From Nostoc sp. 'Peltigera membranacea cyanobiont' N6 (lineage in GTDB: Bacteria; Cyanobacteriota; Cyanobacteriia; Cyanobacteriales; Nostocaceae), in the NCBI RefSeq assembly GCF_002949735.1, contig NZ_CP026681.1, positions 6,974,501 to 7,038,500 on the forward strand: 64,000 bases of DNA, written 5' to 3'. Every line of letters starts with the position of its first letter. Position 1 is the first letter of the stretch. The translations under genes and the position numbers were made by a program. The notes beneath the pieces are model-generated. The model saw only the letters and a program-made list of their open reading frames with translations, made no database searches and was not told the origin of the DNA. Below are positions 1 to 9,596 of this stretch, piece after piece.

Positions 1-1
1 C

Positions 2-1399
2 GCCTTCGCTAGATACATGACAGCAATTTTTCGAGATGATTTTAAAGTCAAGCCGCAATCTGTATTTGGGTATAGCTTGGGTGAAACTAGTATGATGGTT
101 GCCCAAGGAGTTTGGAGTGATTTTGAGGGCGGAAGTAACACTTTAAACTCATCACCTCTATTTGGCGATAAGTTATCTGGGCCTAAAAATGCGGTGCGTG
201 AATATTGGGGATTAACCGATTCACCAAACAACAATTTTTGGAATACCTATGTTCTCATGGCTACTCCATCGCAAGTTAGAGAATGTCTGAAACATGAGAA
301 TCACGTCTACTTAACTCAAATCAACACACCAGAAGAAGTATTAATTGCTGGTGAAGATGCCGCCTGTAAGCGAGTGATTGCAACTTTAGGTTGCAATGCT
401 TTCCCCGCTCCCTTCGACCATGTGATACATTGTGAAGCGATGCGATCGCAGTACGAGGAAATCAAGAAGGTAAACAGCTTACCATCGCAAAGTCTCCCCG
501 GTATTGTGTTTTATTCTGCCGCCGACTATCAACCGATTGTACTTGAAAGTGATGCGATCGCTCACAATATTGCCAAAGGATTGTGCCAAGAACTTGATTT
601 TCCACAATTAGTTAATCGTGTCTACGGCGATGGGGTCAAAATATTTCTAGAAGCAGGCGCTGGTAGTGTTTGTTCACGATGGATTGATAAAATCCTCGGA
701 AACAAAGAACATATCACAGTTTCTCTAAATCGTAGAGGGATGGATGACCATGCTTCGATGGTTAAAGCATTAGCAAAACTACTCAGTCATCAGGTGAACG
801 TGGATTTATCACCACTGTACAGCAAAGCTCAAGAAACCGCTAATCAAAATAAAGCAACATTGAGAACAGTTACCTTGGGTGGAAAAGCAATCGCTGCTAC
901 AATTTTGAGCGAAGAAAATCGTAAACTTGTTGAAAATTTTGCTGGGGATCTTAGGAGCGAACGTTTCAAAATACAGCATCCAGATATACCTAATGTCCAA
1001 CAATCTGAAATCACAGATTATCTTAACACTTCCAACCAAATAACCCAACAAGAAAATTATTCCCCTAACATCTTGCCTCAGCCAGAAGAAGTAAAACCGA
1101 AAAATATCATTGATAACGTTTTTCAACCGAGAGAACAATTACAATCTTCTGAGTCAAGCGCAATTAGACAGCCAATTCCTGTTTTCTCTCCACCCGTCAG
1201 AACTAAAAAAATTAGTAGCATCATCAGCATGTTCGATTTAAATAAGACCCAGTATCAAAAGCTCAATGCTAATAATTCAAAGATAACTAAAGCACACACT
1301 GCCTTCTTACAAGCTAGACAAGATTACAGTCAAAAAATGAGCGAAATCATTCAATTGCAACTAGCTTGCGCCCAAAACTTGCTTAACGAAGAATCTTAA
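2..1399 (+). CDS. hglC: HglC-like polyketide synthase, 3' part (acyltransferase domain)
   Basis: C-terminal part of a PfaB/HglC-type polyketide synthase that helps build the long aliphatic chain of heterocyst envelope glycolipids. The frame is open to the left edge, so the ATG at 17 is probably internal and the upstream (ketosynthase-like) part lies outside the window. The acyltransferase nucleophile motif GYSLGE is at about residues 18-23 counted from that ATG, followed by the rest of an acyltransferase domain to about residue 280. The last 180 residues are Gln/Asn/Ser-rich and end in a predicted helix. The enoyl-reductase gene follows after a 204-bp gap containing Nostoc-type 'ccttcgcgccctttgcg' repeats. 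Assignment to hglC rests on domain type plus gene order hglC-hglA-hglB-hetN-hetI; KS-AT proteins of other pathways could look alike. Confidence 0.75.
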   Translation, partial: AFARYMTAIFRDDFKVKPQSVFGYSLGETSMMVAQGVWSDFEGGSNTLNSSPLFGDKLSGPKNAVREYWGLTDSPNNNFWNTYVLMATPSQVRECLKHENHVYLTQINTPEEVLIAGEDAACKRVIATLGCNAFPAPFDHVIHCEAMRSQYEEIKKVNSLPSQSLPGIVFYSAADYQPIVLESDAIAHNIAKGLCQELDFPQLVNRVYGDGVKIFLEAGAGSVCSRWIDKILGNKEHITVSLNRRGMDDHASMVKALAKLLSHQVNVDLSPLYSKAQETANQNKATLRTVTLGGKAIAATILSEENRKLVENFAGDLRSERFKIQHPDIPNVQQSEITDYLNTSNQITQQENYSPNILPQPEEVKPKNIIDNVFQPREQLQSSESSAIRQPIPVFSPPVRTKKISSIISMFDLNKTQYQKLNANNSKITKAHTAFLQARQDYSQKMSEIIQLQLACAQNLLNEES

Positions 1400-1603
1400 T
1401 ATCTCATACCAATTCTCTCTAAACTTTCTCTTCCTTCGCGCCCTTTGCGTCCTTCGCGGTTCGTTTAAAAATTATTACGTGCATCTCTCAGAGAATTGGT
1501 ATTACTCTCTTACTCTGTGCCCTCTGCGCCTCTGCGGTTCGTTAACAGAGTCAACACCCTTCAACTTTATCATCCATTGTTTGTAATCCGAGGGATAACT
1601 ACC

Positions 1604-3280
1604 GTGACAACCGTAGATACGGTACTAAGTAAACACGATAATGGTCTTAACTTCTCCACTTGGTCTTATAACAAAAACCAAGTTTGGAAAGGTTCTTTAG
1701 AAACTGTATCTTTTGAGAAACAAACCATCAAAGATAAATTGATGGTGTTAAATAAACCCTGCTACATCGTGAAAGTTGCCGGAAAAATCGGTGTCACTAA
1801 TGAGGGTTATTTATCCCCTGGTGATAATGGCACAACAGCACAAGTAGAACTGCTAACATTTGCAGCCCCAATCCGTATTCAACAATTTGGAGATCCGAAT
1901 TTTCTCTCCTCTCATGGAGTAAAATATGCCTACGTTACCGGCGCAATGGCTGGCGGAATTGCTTCCGAAGAAATGGTCATTGCACTCGGAAAAGAGCAAA
2001 TTTTGAGTTCCTTTGGTGCAGGTGGTTTAACTCCAGAACGTTTGGAAGCAGCCATAAATCGCATTCAACAAGCCTTACCTCAAGGGCCCTACGCATTTAA
2101 TCTAATCCACAGCCCCAACGAACCTGCGATTGAACGCCGCGCTGTAGATTTATACCTCAAATATCAAGTGAGAACAGTAGAAGCATCTGCATTTCTCGAC
2201 TTGACCCCCAACATTGTTTATTACCGTGTTGCTGGATTGGCATTGAATAACACCAATCAAATTGAAATCAAAAATAAAATCATTGCCAAAATTTCTCGCC
2301 GAGAAGTTGCGACTAAATTTCTGCAACCAGCACCAGCCAGAATACTTAAAGAACTTCTTGAACAAGGGCTAATTACTGAGTTACAAGCAACCCTTGCAGC
2401 TAAAGTTCCGATGGCTGATGATATTACCGTCGAGGCTGATTCTGGAGGTCATACAGATAACCGTCCCTTGGTTTGTGTGTTACCTTCTATTATTGCCTTG
2501 CGAGATGAAATTCAAGCACAATATCATTACCAAACACCCATTAGAATTGGCGTTGCAGGAGGAATTGGAACACCACAATCAGCATTAGCAGCCTTTATGA
2601 TGGGTGCTGCTTATGTAATGACCGGTTCCATTAATCAATCATGCGTTGAATCTGGGGCTTGTGAACATACCAAAAAGTTATTAGCCCAAGCAGAAATGGC
2701 TGATATGATAATGGCTCCAGCCGCAGATATGTTTGAAATGGGAGTCAAATTGCAAGTTCTCAAACGGGGTACAATGTTCCCCATGCGAGCGCAGAAATTA
2801 TTTGAACTCTATCGCGCTTATGATTCCATTGAAAGCATCCCCCTTGCAGAAAGAGAGAAATTAGAAAAACAAGTTTTTCGCAAAACTATTGCCGAAGTAT
2901 GGGAAGGAACTGCGGCTTATTTGTCCCAAAAGAATCCTGAGAAACTTGGGAAAGCAGTCAATAATCCTAAACTAAAAATGGCGTTAATTTTCCGTTGGTA
3001 TCTAGGATTATCTTCTCGCTGGTCTAGTTCTGGCGAAAAAGGTAGAGAAGTCGATTATCAAATTTGGTGTGGCCCGGCAATGGGCGGTTTCAATGACTGG
3101 GTACGCGGTTCCTATCTTTCTGAACCAAATAATCGTCAAGTAGTTGATGTTGCTAATCAAATTATGACTGGTGCAGCCTTTTTGTATCGTGTCCAAAATT
3201 TGAAAATTCAAGGACTGCAAACTTCCGATTATTACAGTCAATATCACCCTGTTCGTTCTACATCATTGTTGGAGATTTAA
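1604..3280 (+). CDS. hglA: PfaD-family enoyl reductase of heterocyst glycolipid synthesis
   Basis: Flavin-dependent enoyl reductase of the PfaD/2-nitropropane dioxygenase family, expected to reduce the growing polyketide chain of the heterocyst glycolipid. The 558-residue protein shows the FMN-barrel motif EADSGGHTDNRPL, the GAAYVMTGSINQ segment and the CEHTKKLLAQAEMAD stretch typical of PfaD. I place the start at the GTG at 1604, with a GAGGG ribosome-binding sequence about 10 bases upstream. A longer frame opens with a TTG at 1496, but its extra residues are encoded by repetitive DNA (about 1500-1545). Only 2 bases separate its stop from the hglB start, so the two are surely co-transcribed. 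Function is well supported by family; the hglA symbol follows the Anabaena gene order from memory. Confidence 0.8.
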   Translation: MTTVDTVLSKHDNGLNFSTWSYNKNQVWKGSLETVSFEKQTIKDKLMVLNKPCYIVKVAGKIGVTNEGYLSPGDNGTTAQVELLTFAAPIRIQQFGDPNFLSSHGVKYAYVTGAMAGGIASEEMVIALGKEQILSSFGAGGLTPERLEAAINRIQQALPQGPYAFNLIHSPNEPAIERRAVDLYLKYQVRTVEASAFLDLTPNIVYYRVAGLALNNTNQIEIKNKIIAKISRREVATKFLQPAPARILKELLEQGLITELQATLAAKVPMADDITVEADSGGHTDNRPLVCVLPSIIALRDEIQAQYHYQTPIRIGVAGGIGTPQSALAAFMMGAAYVMTGSINQSCVESGACEHTKKLLAQAEMADMIMAPAADMFEMGVKLQVLKRGTMFPMRAQKLFELYRAYDSIESIPLAEREKLEKQVFRKTIAEVWEGTAAYLSQKNPEKLGKAVNNPKLKMALIFRWYLGLSSRWSSSGEKGREVDYQIWCGPAMGGFNDWVRGSYLSEPNNRQVVDVANQIMTGAAFLYRVQNLKIQGLQTSDYYSQYHPVRSTSLLEI

Positions 3281-3282
3281 AA

Positions 3283-4797
3283 ATGACTATAAAACAGTCT
3301 TTTACAGCAGACGACATTCAAGTATTTTTAGTATCTAACTTAGCTAAGTTACTAAAAGTATCAACTGATGAAATAGATGTCAAAGAACATTTAGAAAACT
3401 ATGGCTTGGATTCAGCCCAAGCAATGATTTTAGTAAGTAACTTAGAAAAGTTGCTCGGATTTCAACCCTCTCCGTTACTGCTGTGGCATTACCCAAATAT
3501 TGAAGCTCTTTCACAGCGTTTAGCTGAAGAAGTGCAAGAAGGTTCGCCAGTTCAAGATACAAAGGTAGTAGCCTCTAATGCCAACACTGCCCCCTCTGTT
3601 CTAGATTTAGGTGCTGAGGCTGTTCTTGACCCCACCATCCATCCCGGTGCTGCATCTAATGTACTTGTGGGTGAACCCAAGAACATCTTTTTAACTGGCG
3701 GAACAGGCTTTTTAGGAGCCTTTATCATCCGGGAATTGCTACAAGAAACCAATGCGGATATCTATTGCTTAGTGCGTGCTGCTAATGCCGAAGAAGGCAA
3801 AAGCAAACTGCAAAAAAATCTGGAACAGTATGCAATTTGGCAAGAAGAATTTAACTCCAGAATTATTCCGATTGTCGGCGATTTATCTCAGCCATTGTTA
3901 GGTATTGGTTCAGAACAGTTTCAAATTTTAGCTGGCAATATTGATACTATATATCATAGTGCTGCTTTGTTGAATTATGTTTTTCCATACTCTGCATTGA
4001 AGGCAGCTAATGTTTTAGGCACTCAAGAAGTTTTGAGATTAGCTTGTCAAATTAAAGTCAAGCCTGTACATTACGTTTCTAGTGTGGCTGTTTTTGAATC
4101 CACAGCTTATGCTGGCAAGGTTGTTAAAGAACAGGATGAATTCAATCATTGGGAAGGTATTTATCTTGGTTACTCACAAACAAAATGGGTAGCTGAAAAG
4201 TTAGTTAAAATTGCTCGTGACCGTGGGCTTCCTGTAACTATCCACAGACCACCACTGATTTCAGGTGATAGCAAAACAGGCATTTGTAACACACATGACT
4301 TTATCAATCTGATGACCAAGGGCTGTCTACAAATGGGATATTTCCCTGATGTAGATTATATGTTGGATATGTCACCTGTGGACTATGTAAGCAAAGCGAT
4401 CGTTTATCTATCACGTCAAAAAGAATCCATAGGTAAAGCTTTCAATTTACAACATCCCCAACCCGCTGCTTTGAAAATGCTAGTTGAGTGGATACGCTCT
4501 TTTGGTTATTCAGTTGAAATGATTCCCTATGAAAAATGGCAATCAGAGTTAATCAATAATGTCACTTCTGCTGACAATCCTTTATATACTCTGCGGCCAT
4601 TTTTACTGGAACGTTGGTCTGATGAACAACTGACTATTCCTGATTTGTACTTACAAGCTAGAAGACCCCATATTAGCTGCCAAGATACTCTTCATGCACT
4701 AGCAGGTAGTTCTATTGCGTGTCCTCCAATTGATTCTCAATTGTTTATGACTTATACCGCCTACTTGATTCAAAGTGGATTCTTGAATATAGCTTAG
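3283..4797 (+). CDS. hglB: HglB/HetM, acyl carrier protein-thioester reductase
   Basis: Terminal enzyme of the heterocyst glycolipid polyketide line (HglB, also called HetM): it holds the finished chain on a carrier domain and releases it reductively as an alcohol. The N-terminal ACP domain has the phosphopantetheine serine in YGLDSAQ (Ser44). The reductase domain has the NADPH-binding motif GGTGFLG (139-145), the YVSSVAVF strand and the YxxxK pair in GYSQTK (Tyr297, Lys301). Length (504 residues) fits HetM. The start has a GGAG sequence in the tail of the preceding gene. HetI, encoded at 6382-7092, is the likely enzyme that charges Ser44. Confidence 0.93.
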   Translation: MTIKQSFTADDIQVFLVSNLAKLLKVSTDEIDVKEHLENYGLDSAQAMILVSNLEKLLGFQPSPLLLWHYPNIEALSQRLAEEVQEGSPVQDTKVVASNANTAPSVLDLGAEAVLDPTIHPGAASNVLVGEPKNIFLTGGTGFLGAFIIRELLQETNADIYCLVRAANAEEGKSKLQKNLEQYAIWQEEFNSRIIPIVGDLSQPLLGIGSEQFQILAGNIDTIYHSAALLNYVFPYSALKAANVLGTQEVLRLACQIKVKPVHYVSSVAVFESTAYAGKVVKEQDEFNHWEGIYLGYSQTKWVAEKLVKIARDRGLPVTIHRPPLISGDSKTGICNTHDFINLMTKGCLQMGYFPDVDYMLDMSPVDYVSKAIVYLSRQKESIGKAFNLQHPQPAALKMLVEWIRSFGYSVEMIPYEKWQSELINNVTSADNPLYTLRPFLLERWSDEQLTIPDLYLQARRPHISCQDTLHALAGSSIACPPIDSQLFMTYTAYLIQSGFLNIA

Positions 4798-5474
4798 GAA
4801 TTCACAACTTGTGTAGGATGTTGGAAAAGTGTTTGGCTGTGATTTTAGGCACTTGGAGATCCCCCTACCCCCTCTTAATAAGGATGGGATAAGAAGCTCT
4901 AAATCCCCCTTTTAAACGGGGATTTAGGAGGATATCTAAATGTTAAGAATGTAACGCACTATCCCGGATACTTTGGTGCGTTACATAAACCGTAACACAC
5001 CCTACAAAATAATTTTTTAGTCAACGTTTTTAGAACTCAGTACTACTGAATAGCCAATATTTCAGATGCCAGCAACAACTCACATACTAACAGTGGCAAT
5101 ATAATTGCCCTGTTTTTTTATGCTCAATAATGTAAATTTTTAGTATCCACCTCTTGACAGAAGCAATCGAGGATAGAATGGTTAGTGTCGGGCACAAAAG
5201 TTTGATTTTACCTGCTGGCTCTTGATTAGTCACAAAAACCAGCGCTAGCAGTTTGAAATAACCAAACTTATTTAATGCTCAACTTCTTCGATGCATAAAT
5301 CCTAAGTTTGCGTTTGGATTGCTACATCTATCTAACGCATCACACAAGCATTTGAAAGGGTAATAACTTAAGATGTTTATCGTCTGTTCAGGTATTACAC
5401 GCACTTCATTGTAGAACAAGAAACACTGTAAATGCAACGCAGCTTCATCAAGTTGAATTCACCAATATTCTTAC
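4798..5474. other. Gap between hglB and the hetN-position gene
   Basis: No convincing gene is seen. The left part (about 4858-4935) holds a C-rich/G-rich element, 'gatccccctacc' through 'aaacggggatttaggag', related to the repeat at 62787-62864, followed by 'aacgca' REP-like sequence near 4950-5010. The right part, AT-rich up to 5474, must carry the promoter of the HetN-like gene; I found no clear NtcA site. Confidence 0.5.
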
Positions 5475-6278
5475 ATGAACACAACACATCAAGGTCGGAG
5501 CAAAAAAACTGCTCTTATTACTGGGGCAGCTGGTGGAATTGGGTACGAATTAGCATGTATTTTTGCTGCTCATGATTACAATCTGGTCTTAGTAGACAGA
5601 AACGGGCCAAAGCTAGTAGAAATTGCGGGTAAATTCCAAGAAAAATTTGGAATTTTTGTCAAAACTATTGTTAAGGATTTATCTATATCAATGGCTCCTG
5701 AAGAAATTTTCACGGAGTTGCAAAAAGCCGATATTAATGTTGATGTGCTGGTAAATAATGCTGGATTTGGTATACATGGATTATTTTACGAAACAGACCT
5801 AGCTACTGAATTGGAAATGCTACAGGTAAATTTGGTGTGTCTCACCCATTTAACCAAGCTATTCGTGAAGGGGATGGTAAAGCAAGGTGATGGTAAAATA
5901 TTAAACGTCGCCTCGGCTGCGGCTTTTCAACCTGGGCCTTTGATGGCAGTTTATTTTGCTACTAAAGCCTATATCTTATCTTTTTCAGAAGCGATCGCTA
6001 ATGAATTAGAAGGTACTGGTGTCACTGTGACAGTTCTTTGCCCAGGTTCAACAGAATCTGGCTTTCATGAGCGAACTGGGATGGCTGACTCTAAGTTACT
6101 CAAGGGCAAGAAGATGATGGATGCAAAAACAGTAGCCGAAGTTGGTTTTCACGCCTTAATGAAGGGCAAAACCATTGTCATTCCTGGTTTTATGAATAAA
6201 CTACTTGCAAAAAGCGTTAGATTTGTACCTAGAAACCTGGTGACAAAAATTGTCAGAAATATGCAGGAGGACAAATAA
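5475..6278 (+). CDS. hetN: HetN-position short-chain dehydrogenase/reductase
   Basis: Classical short-chain dehydrogenase of 267 residues. It has the NAD(P) motif TGAAGGIG (16-23), NNAG (94-97), the catalytic Ser147 and the Tyr160-x-x-x-Lys164 pair. Its place between hetM and hetI is that of hetN, whose product suppresses heterocyst formation after the first pattern is laid down and resembles ketoacyl reductases. The motif ERGSGR, needed for the inhibitory activity of Anabaena HetN, is expected just before the catalytic strand; here that site reads KQGDGK (136-141). The N-terminus is also short and hydrophilic. It may therefore act only as a glycolipid-pathway reductase. Gene order supports the hetN label; patterning function is doubtful. 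Confidence 0.7.
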   Translation: MNTTHQGRSKKTALITGAAGGIGYELACIFAAHDYNLVLVDRNGPKLVEIAGKFQEKFGIFVKTIVKDLSISMAPEEIFTELQKADINVDVLVNNAGFGIHGLFYETDLATELEMLQVNLVCLTHLTKLFVKGMVKQGDGKILNVASAAAFQPGPLMAVYFATKAYILSFSEAIANELEGTGVTVTVLCPGSTESGFHERTGMADSKLLKGKKMMDAKTVAEVGFHALMKGKTIVIPGFMNKLLAKSVRFVPRNLVTKIVRNMQEDK

Positions 6279-6285
6279 GTAGATT

Positions 6286-6328
6286 GTCATTTGTCATTTG
6301 TCATTGGTCATTGGTCATTGGTCATTTG
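6286..6328 (+). repeat. TCATTTG/TCATTGG short tandem repeat
   Basis: Six consecutive heptamers of the form TCATTTG or TCATTGG lie just after the HetN-like gene. The same heptamer family recurs at about 14929-14985, 35157-35187 and, inverted, 35332-35362. These are the short tandemly repeated repetitive sequences common in Nostocales. Confidence 0.85.
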
Positions 6329-6381
6329 ATAATGTTGGCAAAATCTCTTTTATTTCACCCAGGAGATGAGCTTAATCAAAA

Positions 6382-7092
6382 TTAATATTGCCAACACTTT
6401 ATATGCCAGCCAAAATTCTCTACAGCAACAGCAGCAACATAATTGTCAGCAGGCAGTAGTTCAAAAAGACTCCAGTCTTCAGATATCTGTAACTTGGCTG
6501 GTTCTGTGGGAGTGAGCGACACTTCAATTTGCTCTAACTGGGATAGTCCGTCTCCAGTTGCTTTTAAATAAGCTTCCTTACAAGTCCAGTAACGGAAAAA
6601 TACCTCTTGCTGTTGGTTGGGAGATAGCGATCGCAACATATCATATTCTCTCGGTAAAAAGAACCGTTTGGCAAGAGCTTCCAGATCGGACATCGGGCGA
6701 ATATATTCTAGGTCTACACCAATTGGGTGGGTACAATTCACCGCACACAAACCCAACCCTTGAGAATGAGACAAGTTAAACTCCAGTCCACTGTCAGCAA
6801 ATGTATCTGCTAATACTGGTTTGCCACGCTGTTGATAATTAAACTGCACTTGTGACGGCTGGATACCCAAATAGCCACCTAATATAGTTCGCAGGATACC
6901 ACGACCAGCGATGAAACGCTGTCGGTGTTCCTGAAAATAGAACCGTTCAGCACGAGATGTTTCGTCACTGGAAAGAGTTGCTGCTAAATTTTGCAGATGT
7001 GGTTCTGGTTGGTCAAGGTTTATGCGCCAGACATGAATCTCATCTGATAACAAAGTTAAATCTGTCGGTGCAGGTAGCCAGAGATTCATCAT
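6382..7092 (-). CDS. hetI: HetI, Sfp-type 4'-phosphopantetheinyl transferase
   Basis: Transfers 4'-phosphopantetheine from CoA to the carrier-domain serine of polyketide synthases and probably also to the fatty-acid ACP. The 236-residue protein has the Sfp-class signatures: the N-terminal AGRGILRTIL segment, GVDLEY (Asp127 and Glu129, Mg binding) and WTCKEAYLK (Lys172, Glu173). It is convergent with the hetN-position gene and close to hglB, its likely substrate. The ATG at 7092 precedes the conserved start of the domain. Very secure family call; the name hetI follows from position. Confidence 0.9.
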   Translation of the reverse strand: MMNLWLPAPTDLTLLSDEIHVWRINLDQPEPHLQNLAATLSSDETSRAERFYFQEHRQRFIAGRGILRTILGGYLGIQPSQVQFNYQQRGKPVLADTFADSGLEFNLSHSQGLGLCAVNCTHPIGVDLEYIRPMSDLEALAKRFFLPREYDMLRSLSPNQQQEVFFRYWTCKEAYLKATGDGLSQLEQIEVSLTPTEPAKLQISEDWSLFELLPADNYVAAVAVENFGWHIKCWQY

Positions 7093-7200
7093 AATTCGTA
7101 AATATTGGTTTATTTGGAAATCCCCTACTCAGATAATCGCTAGTCTAAATACACATAAGCTAAAAAACATCTAATTTGCATAATCGAATTAAATATAACT

Positions 7201-7230
7201 CTTGTGGGGTGGGCATCTTGCCCGCCCAGT
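7201..7230. repeat. 'GTGGGCATCTTGCCCGCC' REP-like palindrome
   Basis: A GC-rich palindromic element ('gggtgggcatcttgcccgccc') in the gap upstream of hetI. Relatives occur inside the NB-ARC gene at about 11696-11722 and at 52117-52147, so this is a dispersed repeat family of the genome. Confidence 0.7.
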
Positions 7231-7292
7231 ATGTGCAATTTAAATGTGGAACAGCTTACCATTTTGACAAATCGGACTACCGGATCTTAAAA

Positions 7293-8357
7293 TTACGAAT
7301 TACGCTTTTCCTCCAACCATTGTAAAACCCGATTCCATGCCCACCAAGGGTCAGAATCCTTTACTTGGCGCTGGCAATTTTTACTACTCAAATAGCCAAC
7401 ATGACCGCCGTACTTAGTGAGAAACAAATCTATTGCGGAATTGCGATCGCACGCTTCTTCTAATTCCGGTATGATAGCTGGGTCAAAAAGTGGGTCATCC
7501 GCCGCATATAAAATCAAAGTTGGTTTCGAGATTTGCGGCAATATTTGTAAAGCACTACTCGCTTGGTAATATGCTTCCACAGAAGAAAAACCTAATCGCT
7601 TAATTACCAGTTCATTATCAAAACCCCAAATACTATTCGCCCGTTCAATCGCTTCTGGGTCAAGGCTTCCAGGATGAGCATCATGGATTCGCCATGCCAG
7701 TTTCTTTAAATTTTGGGCAATTCCCGCTTCTAAATATCTGCCCAAGGGCTTTGTAACTAGATAAGATAGCGATCGCTCCGAATCCAAACTCGGACAAATC
7801 ACCATACCACCGCCAATATCGCTATCTTCTAGTCCTAAATCTTCATTTTCCCTAATCACCTCACCAGCCACCTTCACCGCCCATAGCGCCAATTGTCCCC
7901 CTAAAGAAAACCCTGTAAACCAAAATTTTCCCGGACATCCCATTTCTTTAGCGGCGGCGGCGATGCGAACAAAATCTTCCCCCTCGTACAAACCATCAGA
8001 AGTGAGAGTTGGGGATAGTTCGGCGGTTTTGCCGTGGGCCCGCCAATCAAATAACACCACAGCGTATCCCTGAGCATAAGCTTTACGCCCTAGCACTCTC
8101 AAAAACCATTCCGTTTTTAATTCTCCAGTAATGCCATAAGTGCCGATAATCGTACTATGAGCATTTTCCGGGATGGCAACCAAGCCAAAAATTGGCACAC
8201 CTTGGCCACCAATAAAGATTTTCTCGTGATAAGACGGTTCTTGTAAGAGAATAGTACTTTTCCAGTGACGCTTTCCCCACAAAGCGGCGTATACAGTCAT
8301 CATCACACCGTTTTGTAAAAACCAAGACGGATTGTAGGGGGGAGTATAACACATCAT
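7293..8357 (-). CDS. YheT/EMB8-type alpha/beta hydrolase
   Basis: Alpha/beta hydrolase of 354 residues in the YheT-like group, probably a cytosolic esterase of unknown substrate. The start is fixed by the conserved N-terminal pattern Y-x-PP...NG...MT-x-Y (residues 4-23). The nucleophile is Ser151 in GFSLGG, the FDWRAHG segment (103-109) is typical of the family, and the catalytic His lies in YGGHVGYL near the C-terminus, with an acid in AADDPLFDP. It is transcribed alone, divergently from rpaA. Nothing in the sequence identifies the substrate. Confidence 0.8.
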   Translation of the reverse strand: MMCYTPPYNPSWFLQNGVMMTVYAALWGKRHWKSTILLQEPSYHEKIFIGGQGVPIFGLVAIPENAHSTIIGTYGITGELKTEWFLRVLGRKAYAQGYAVVLFDWRAHGKTAELSPTLTSDGLYEGEDFVRIAAAAKEMGCPGKFWFTGFSLGGQLALWAVKVAGEVIRENEDLGLEDSDIGGGMVICPSLDSERSLSYLVTKPLGRYLEAGIAQNLKKLAWRIHDAHPGSLDPEAIERANSIWGFDNELVIKRLGFSSVEAYYQASSALQILPQISKPTLILYAADDPLFDPAIIPELEEACDRNSAIDLFLTKYGGHVGYLSSKNCQRQVKDSDPWWAWNRVLQWLEEKRNS

Positions 8358-8514
8358 AGACTATAAGATTTCGTGTAGTTGAGTCTTGATTTCATAGTCA
8401 TTTAATCTTAATATTTATGTAAGATTTAAAAACTTTTTCATCATTGCTTCAAAAATCTTTGTATCTATCAAAGGTTGTTATTTATCCTTAATAAGTAGTA
8501 ATAATTTTTTAAGA

Positions 8515-9258
8515 ATGCCGAGGATTCTTGTCATAGACGATGACCCAGCGATTTCAGAACTAGTTGCCGTCAACTTGGAAATGGCTGGCTACGATGTTAG
8601 TCAAGCTGAAGACGGCATCAAAGGTCAAGCGCTGGCTCTCCAGCTACAGCCCGACTTGATCATGCTCGATTTAATGTTGCCCAGGGTAGATGGGTTTACC
8701 GTTTGCCAACGCCTGCGCCGCGACGATCGCACCTCTGAGATTCCTGTGTTAATGTTAACGGCTTTGAGCCAAACTCAGGACAAGGTGGAAGGCTTCAACG
8801 CTGGCGCAGATGACTACCTCACTAAACCTTTTGAAGTTGAAGAACTGCTGGCGCGGGTGCGGGCACTTTTGCGGCGGACTGACCGCATTCCCCAAGCTGC
8901 AAAGCATAGTGAGATTCTCAACTATGGTTCACTCACTCTCGTTCCCGAAAGATTTGAGGCAATATGGTTCAATGACACGGTGAAATTGACTCACTTGGAA
9001 TTTGAGCTACTTCACTGCTTATTACAACGCCACGGTCAAACAGTTTCTCCCAGTGAAATCCTCAGAGAAGTTTGGGGCTACGATCCCGATGACGACATTG
9101 AAACGATTCGAGTCCATATTCGCCACTTGAGAACCAAGCTAGAACCAGATCCTCGCCACCCCCGTTATATCAAAACAGTGTATGGTGCTGGATACTGTCT
9201 GGAGTTACCAGGTATCCCTCCATCAAATGAAGGGGCTTCAGTAACAGTTGTTGAATGA
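8515..9258 (+). CDS. rpaA: RpaA, OmpR-family response regulator
   Basis: Two-component response regulator of 247 residues, with a receiver domain (acidic pocket Asp8-Asp10, phospho-acceptor Asp52, Lys104) and an OmpR/PhoB winged helix ending in YIKTVYGAGYCLELP. The linker DRIPQAAKHSEILNYG and the overall sequence match the cyanobacterial RpaA group almost residue for residue as I remember it. RpaA is the output regulator of the KaiABC clock, phosphorylated through SasA, and controls dusk genes and phycobilisome-photosystem coupling. It is monocistronic, with a 157-bp AT-rich upstream region. RpaB is the nearest alternative but has a different linker. Confidence 0.85.
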   Translation: MPRILVIDDDPAISELVAVNLEMAGYDVSQAEDGIKGQALALQLQPDLIMLDLMLPRVDGFTVCQRLRRDDRTSEIPVLMLTALSQTQDKVEGFNAGADDYLTKPFEVEELLARVRALLRRTDRIPQAAKHSEILNYGSLTLVPERFEAIWFNDTVKLTHLEFELLHCLLQRHGQTVSPSEILREVWGYDPDDDIETIRVHIRHLRTKLEPDPRHPRYIKTVYGAGYCLELPGIPPSNEGASVTVVE

Positions 9259-9596
9259 AATCACGCTAAATTCCCTTAACTAAGCCATCACTTAGGCAAG
9301 AACTCTGCAAAATTCTTAATTCCTTACCGTTTAGTTAAGGTTATTGCTGAGGTGTGTAGAGACGTTGCAATGCAGCGTCTCTTGAGAGACATAGTAAGGA
9401 ATGTAGATTAAATAAAATGCAAAAGTAGGGTGTGTTAGCGGAGCGTAACGCACCATTCCAAGTTAAATAAGAATTGCACGTTATTAAATTTGCATTCCTA
9501 AGCGATCGCCTTTTGAAGTTACAGAGGGGCGATCGCTGCTAAAATTTGAACTACAACTGTTGTGTGGCATCAATTTTGTGAGAAAGGGTGCGATCG
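9259..9596. other. Repeat-bearing gap downstream of rpaA
   Basis: No gene is seen. It contains an inverted repeat at 9358-9382 (arms agagacgttgca / tgcagcgtctct, one mismatch, one central base), a 'tgtgttagcggagcgtaacgca' REP near 9433-9455, and two HIP1 octamers near 9500-9535. The 9358-9382 hairpin may also end rpaA transcription. Confidence 0.6.

Noticed and set aside
1496..1603. TTG-started N-terminal extension of the PfaD-like gene
   Set aside because: The extra residues are encoded by an intergenic repeat, and the GTG at 1604 has a ribosome-binding sequence.
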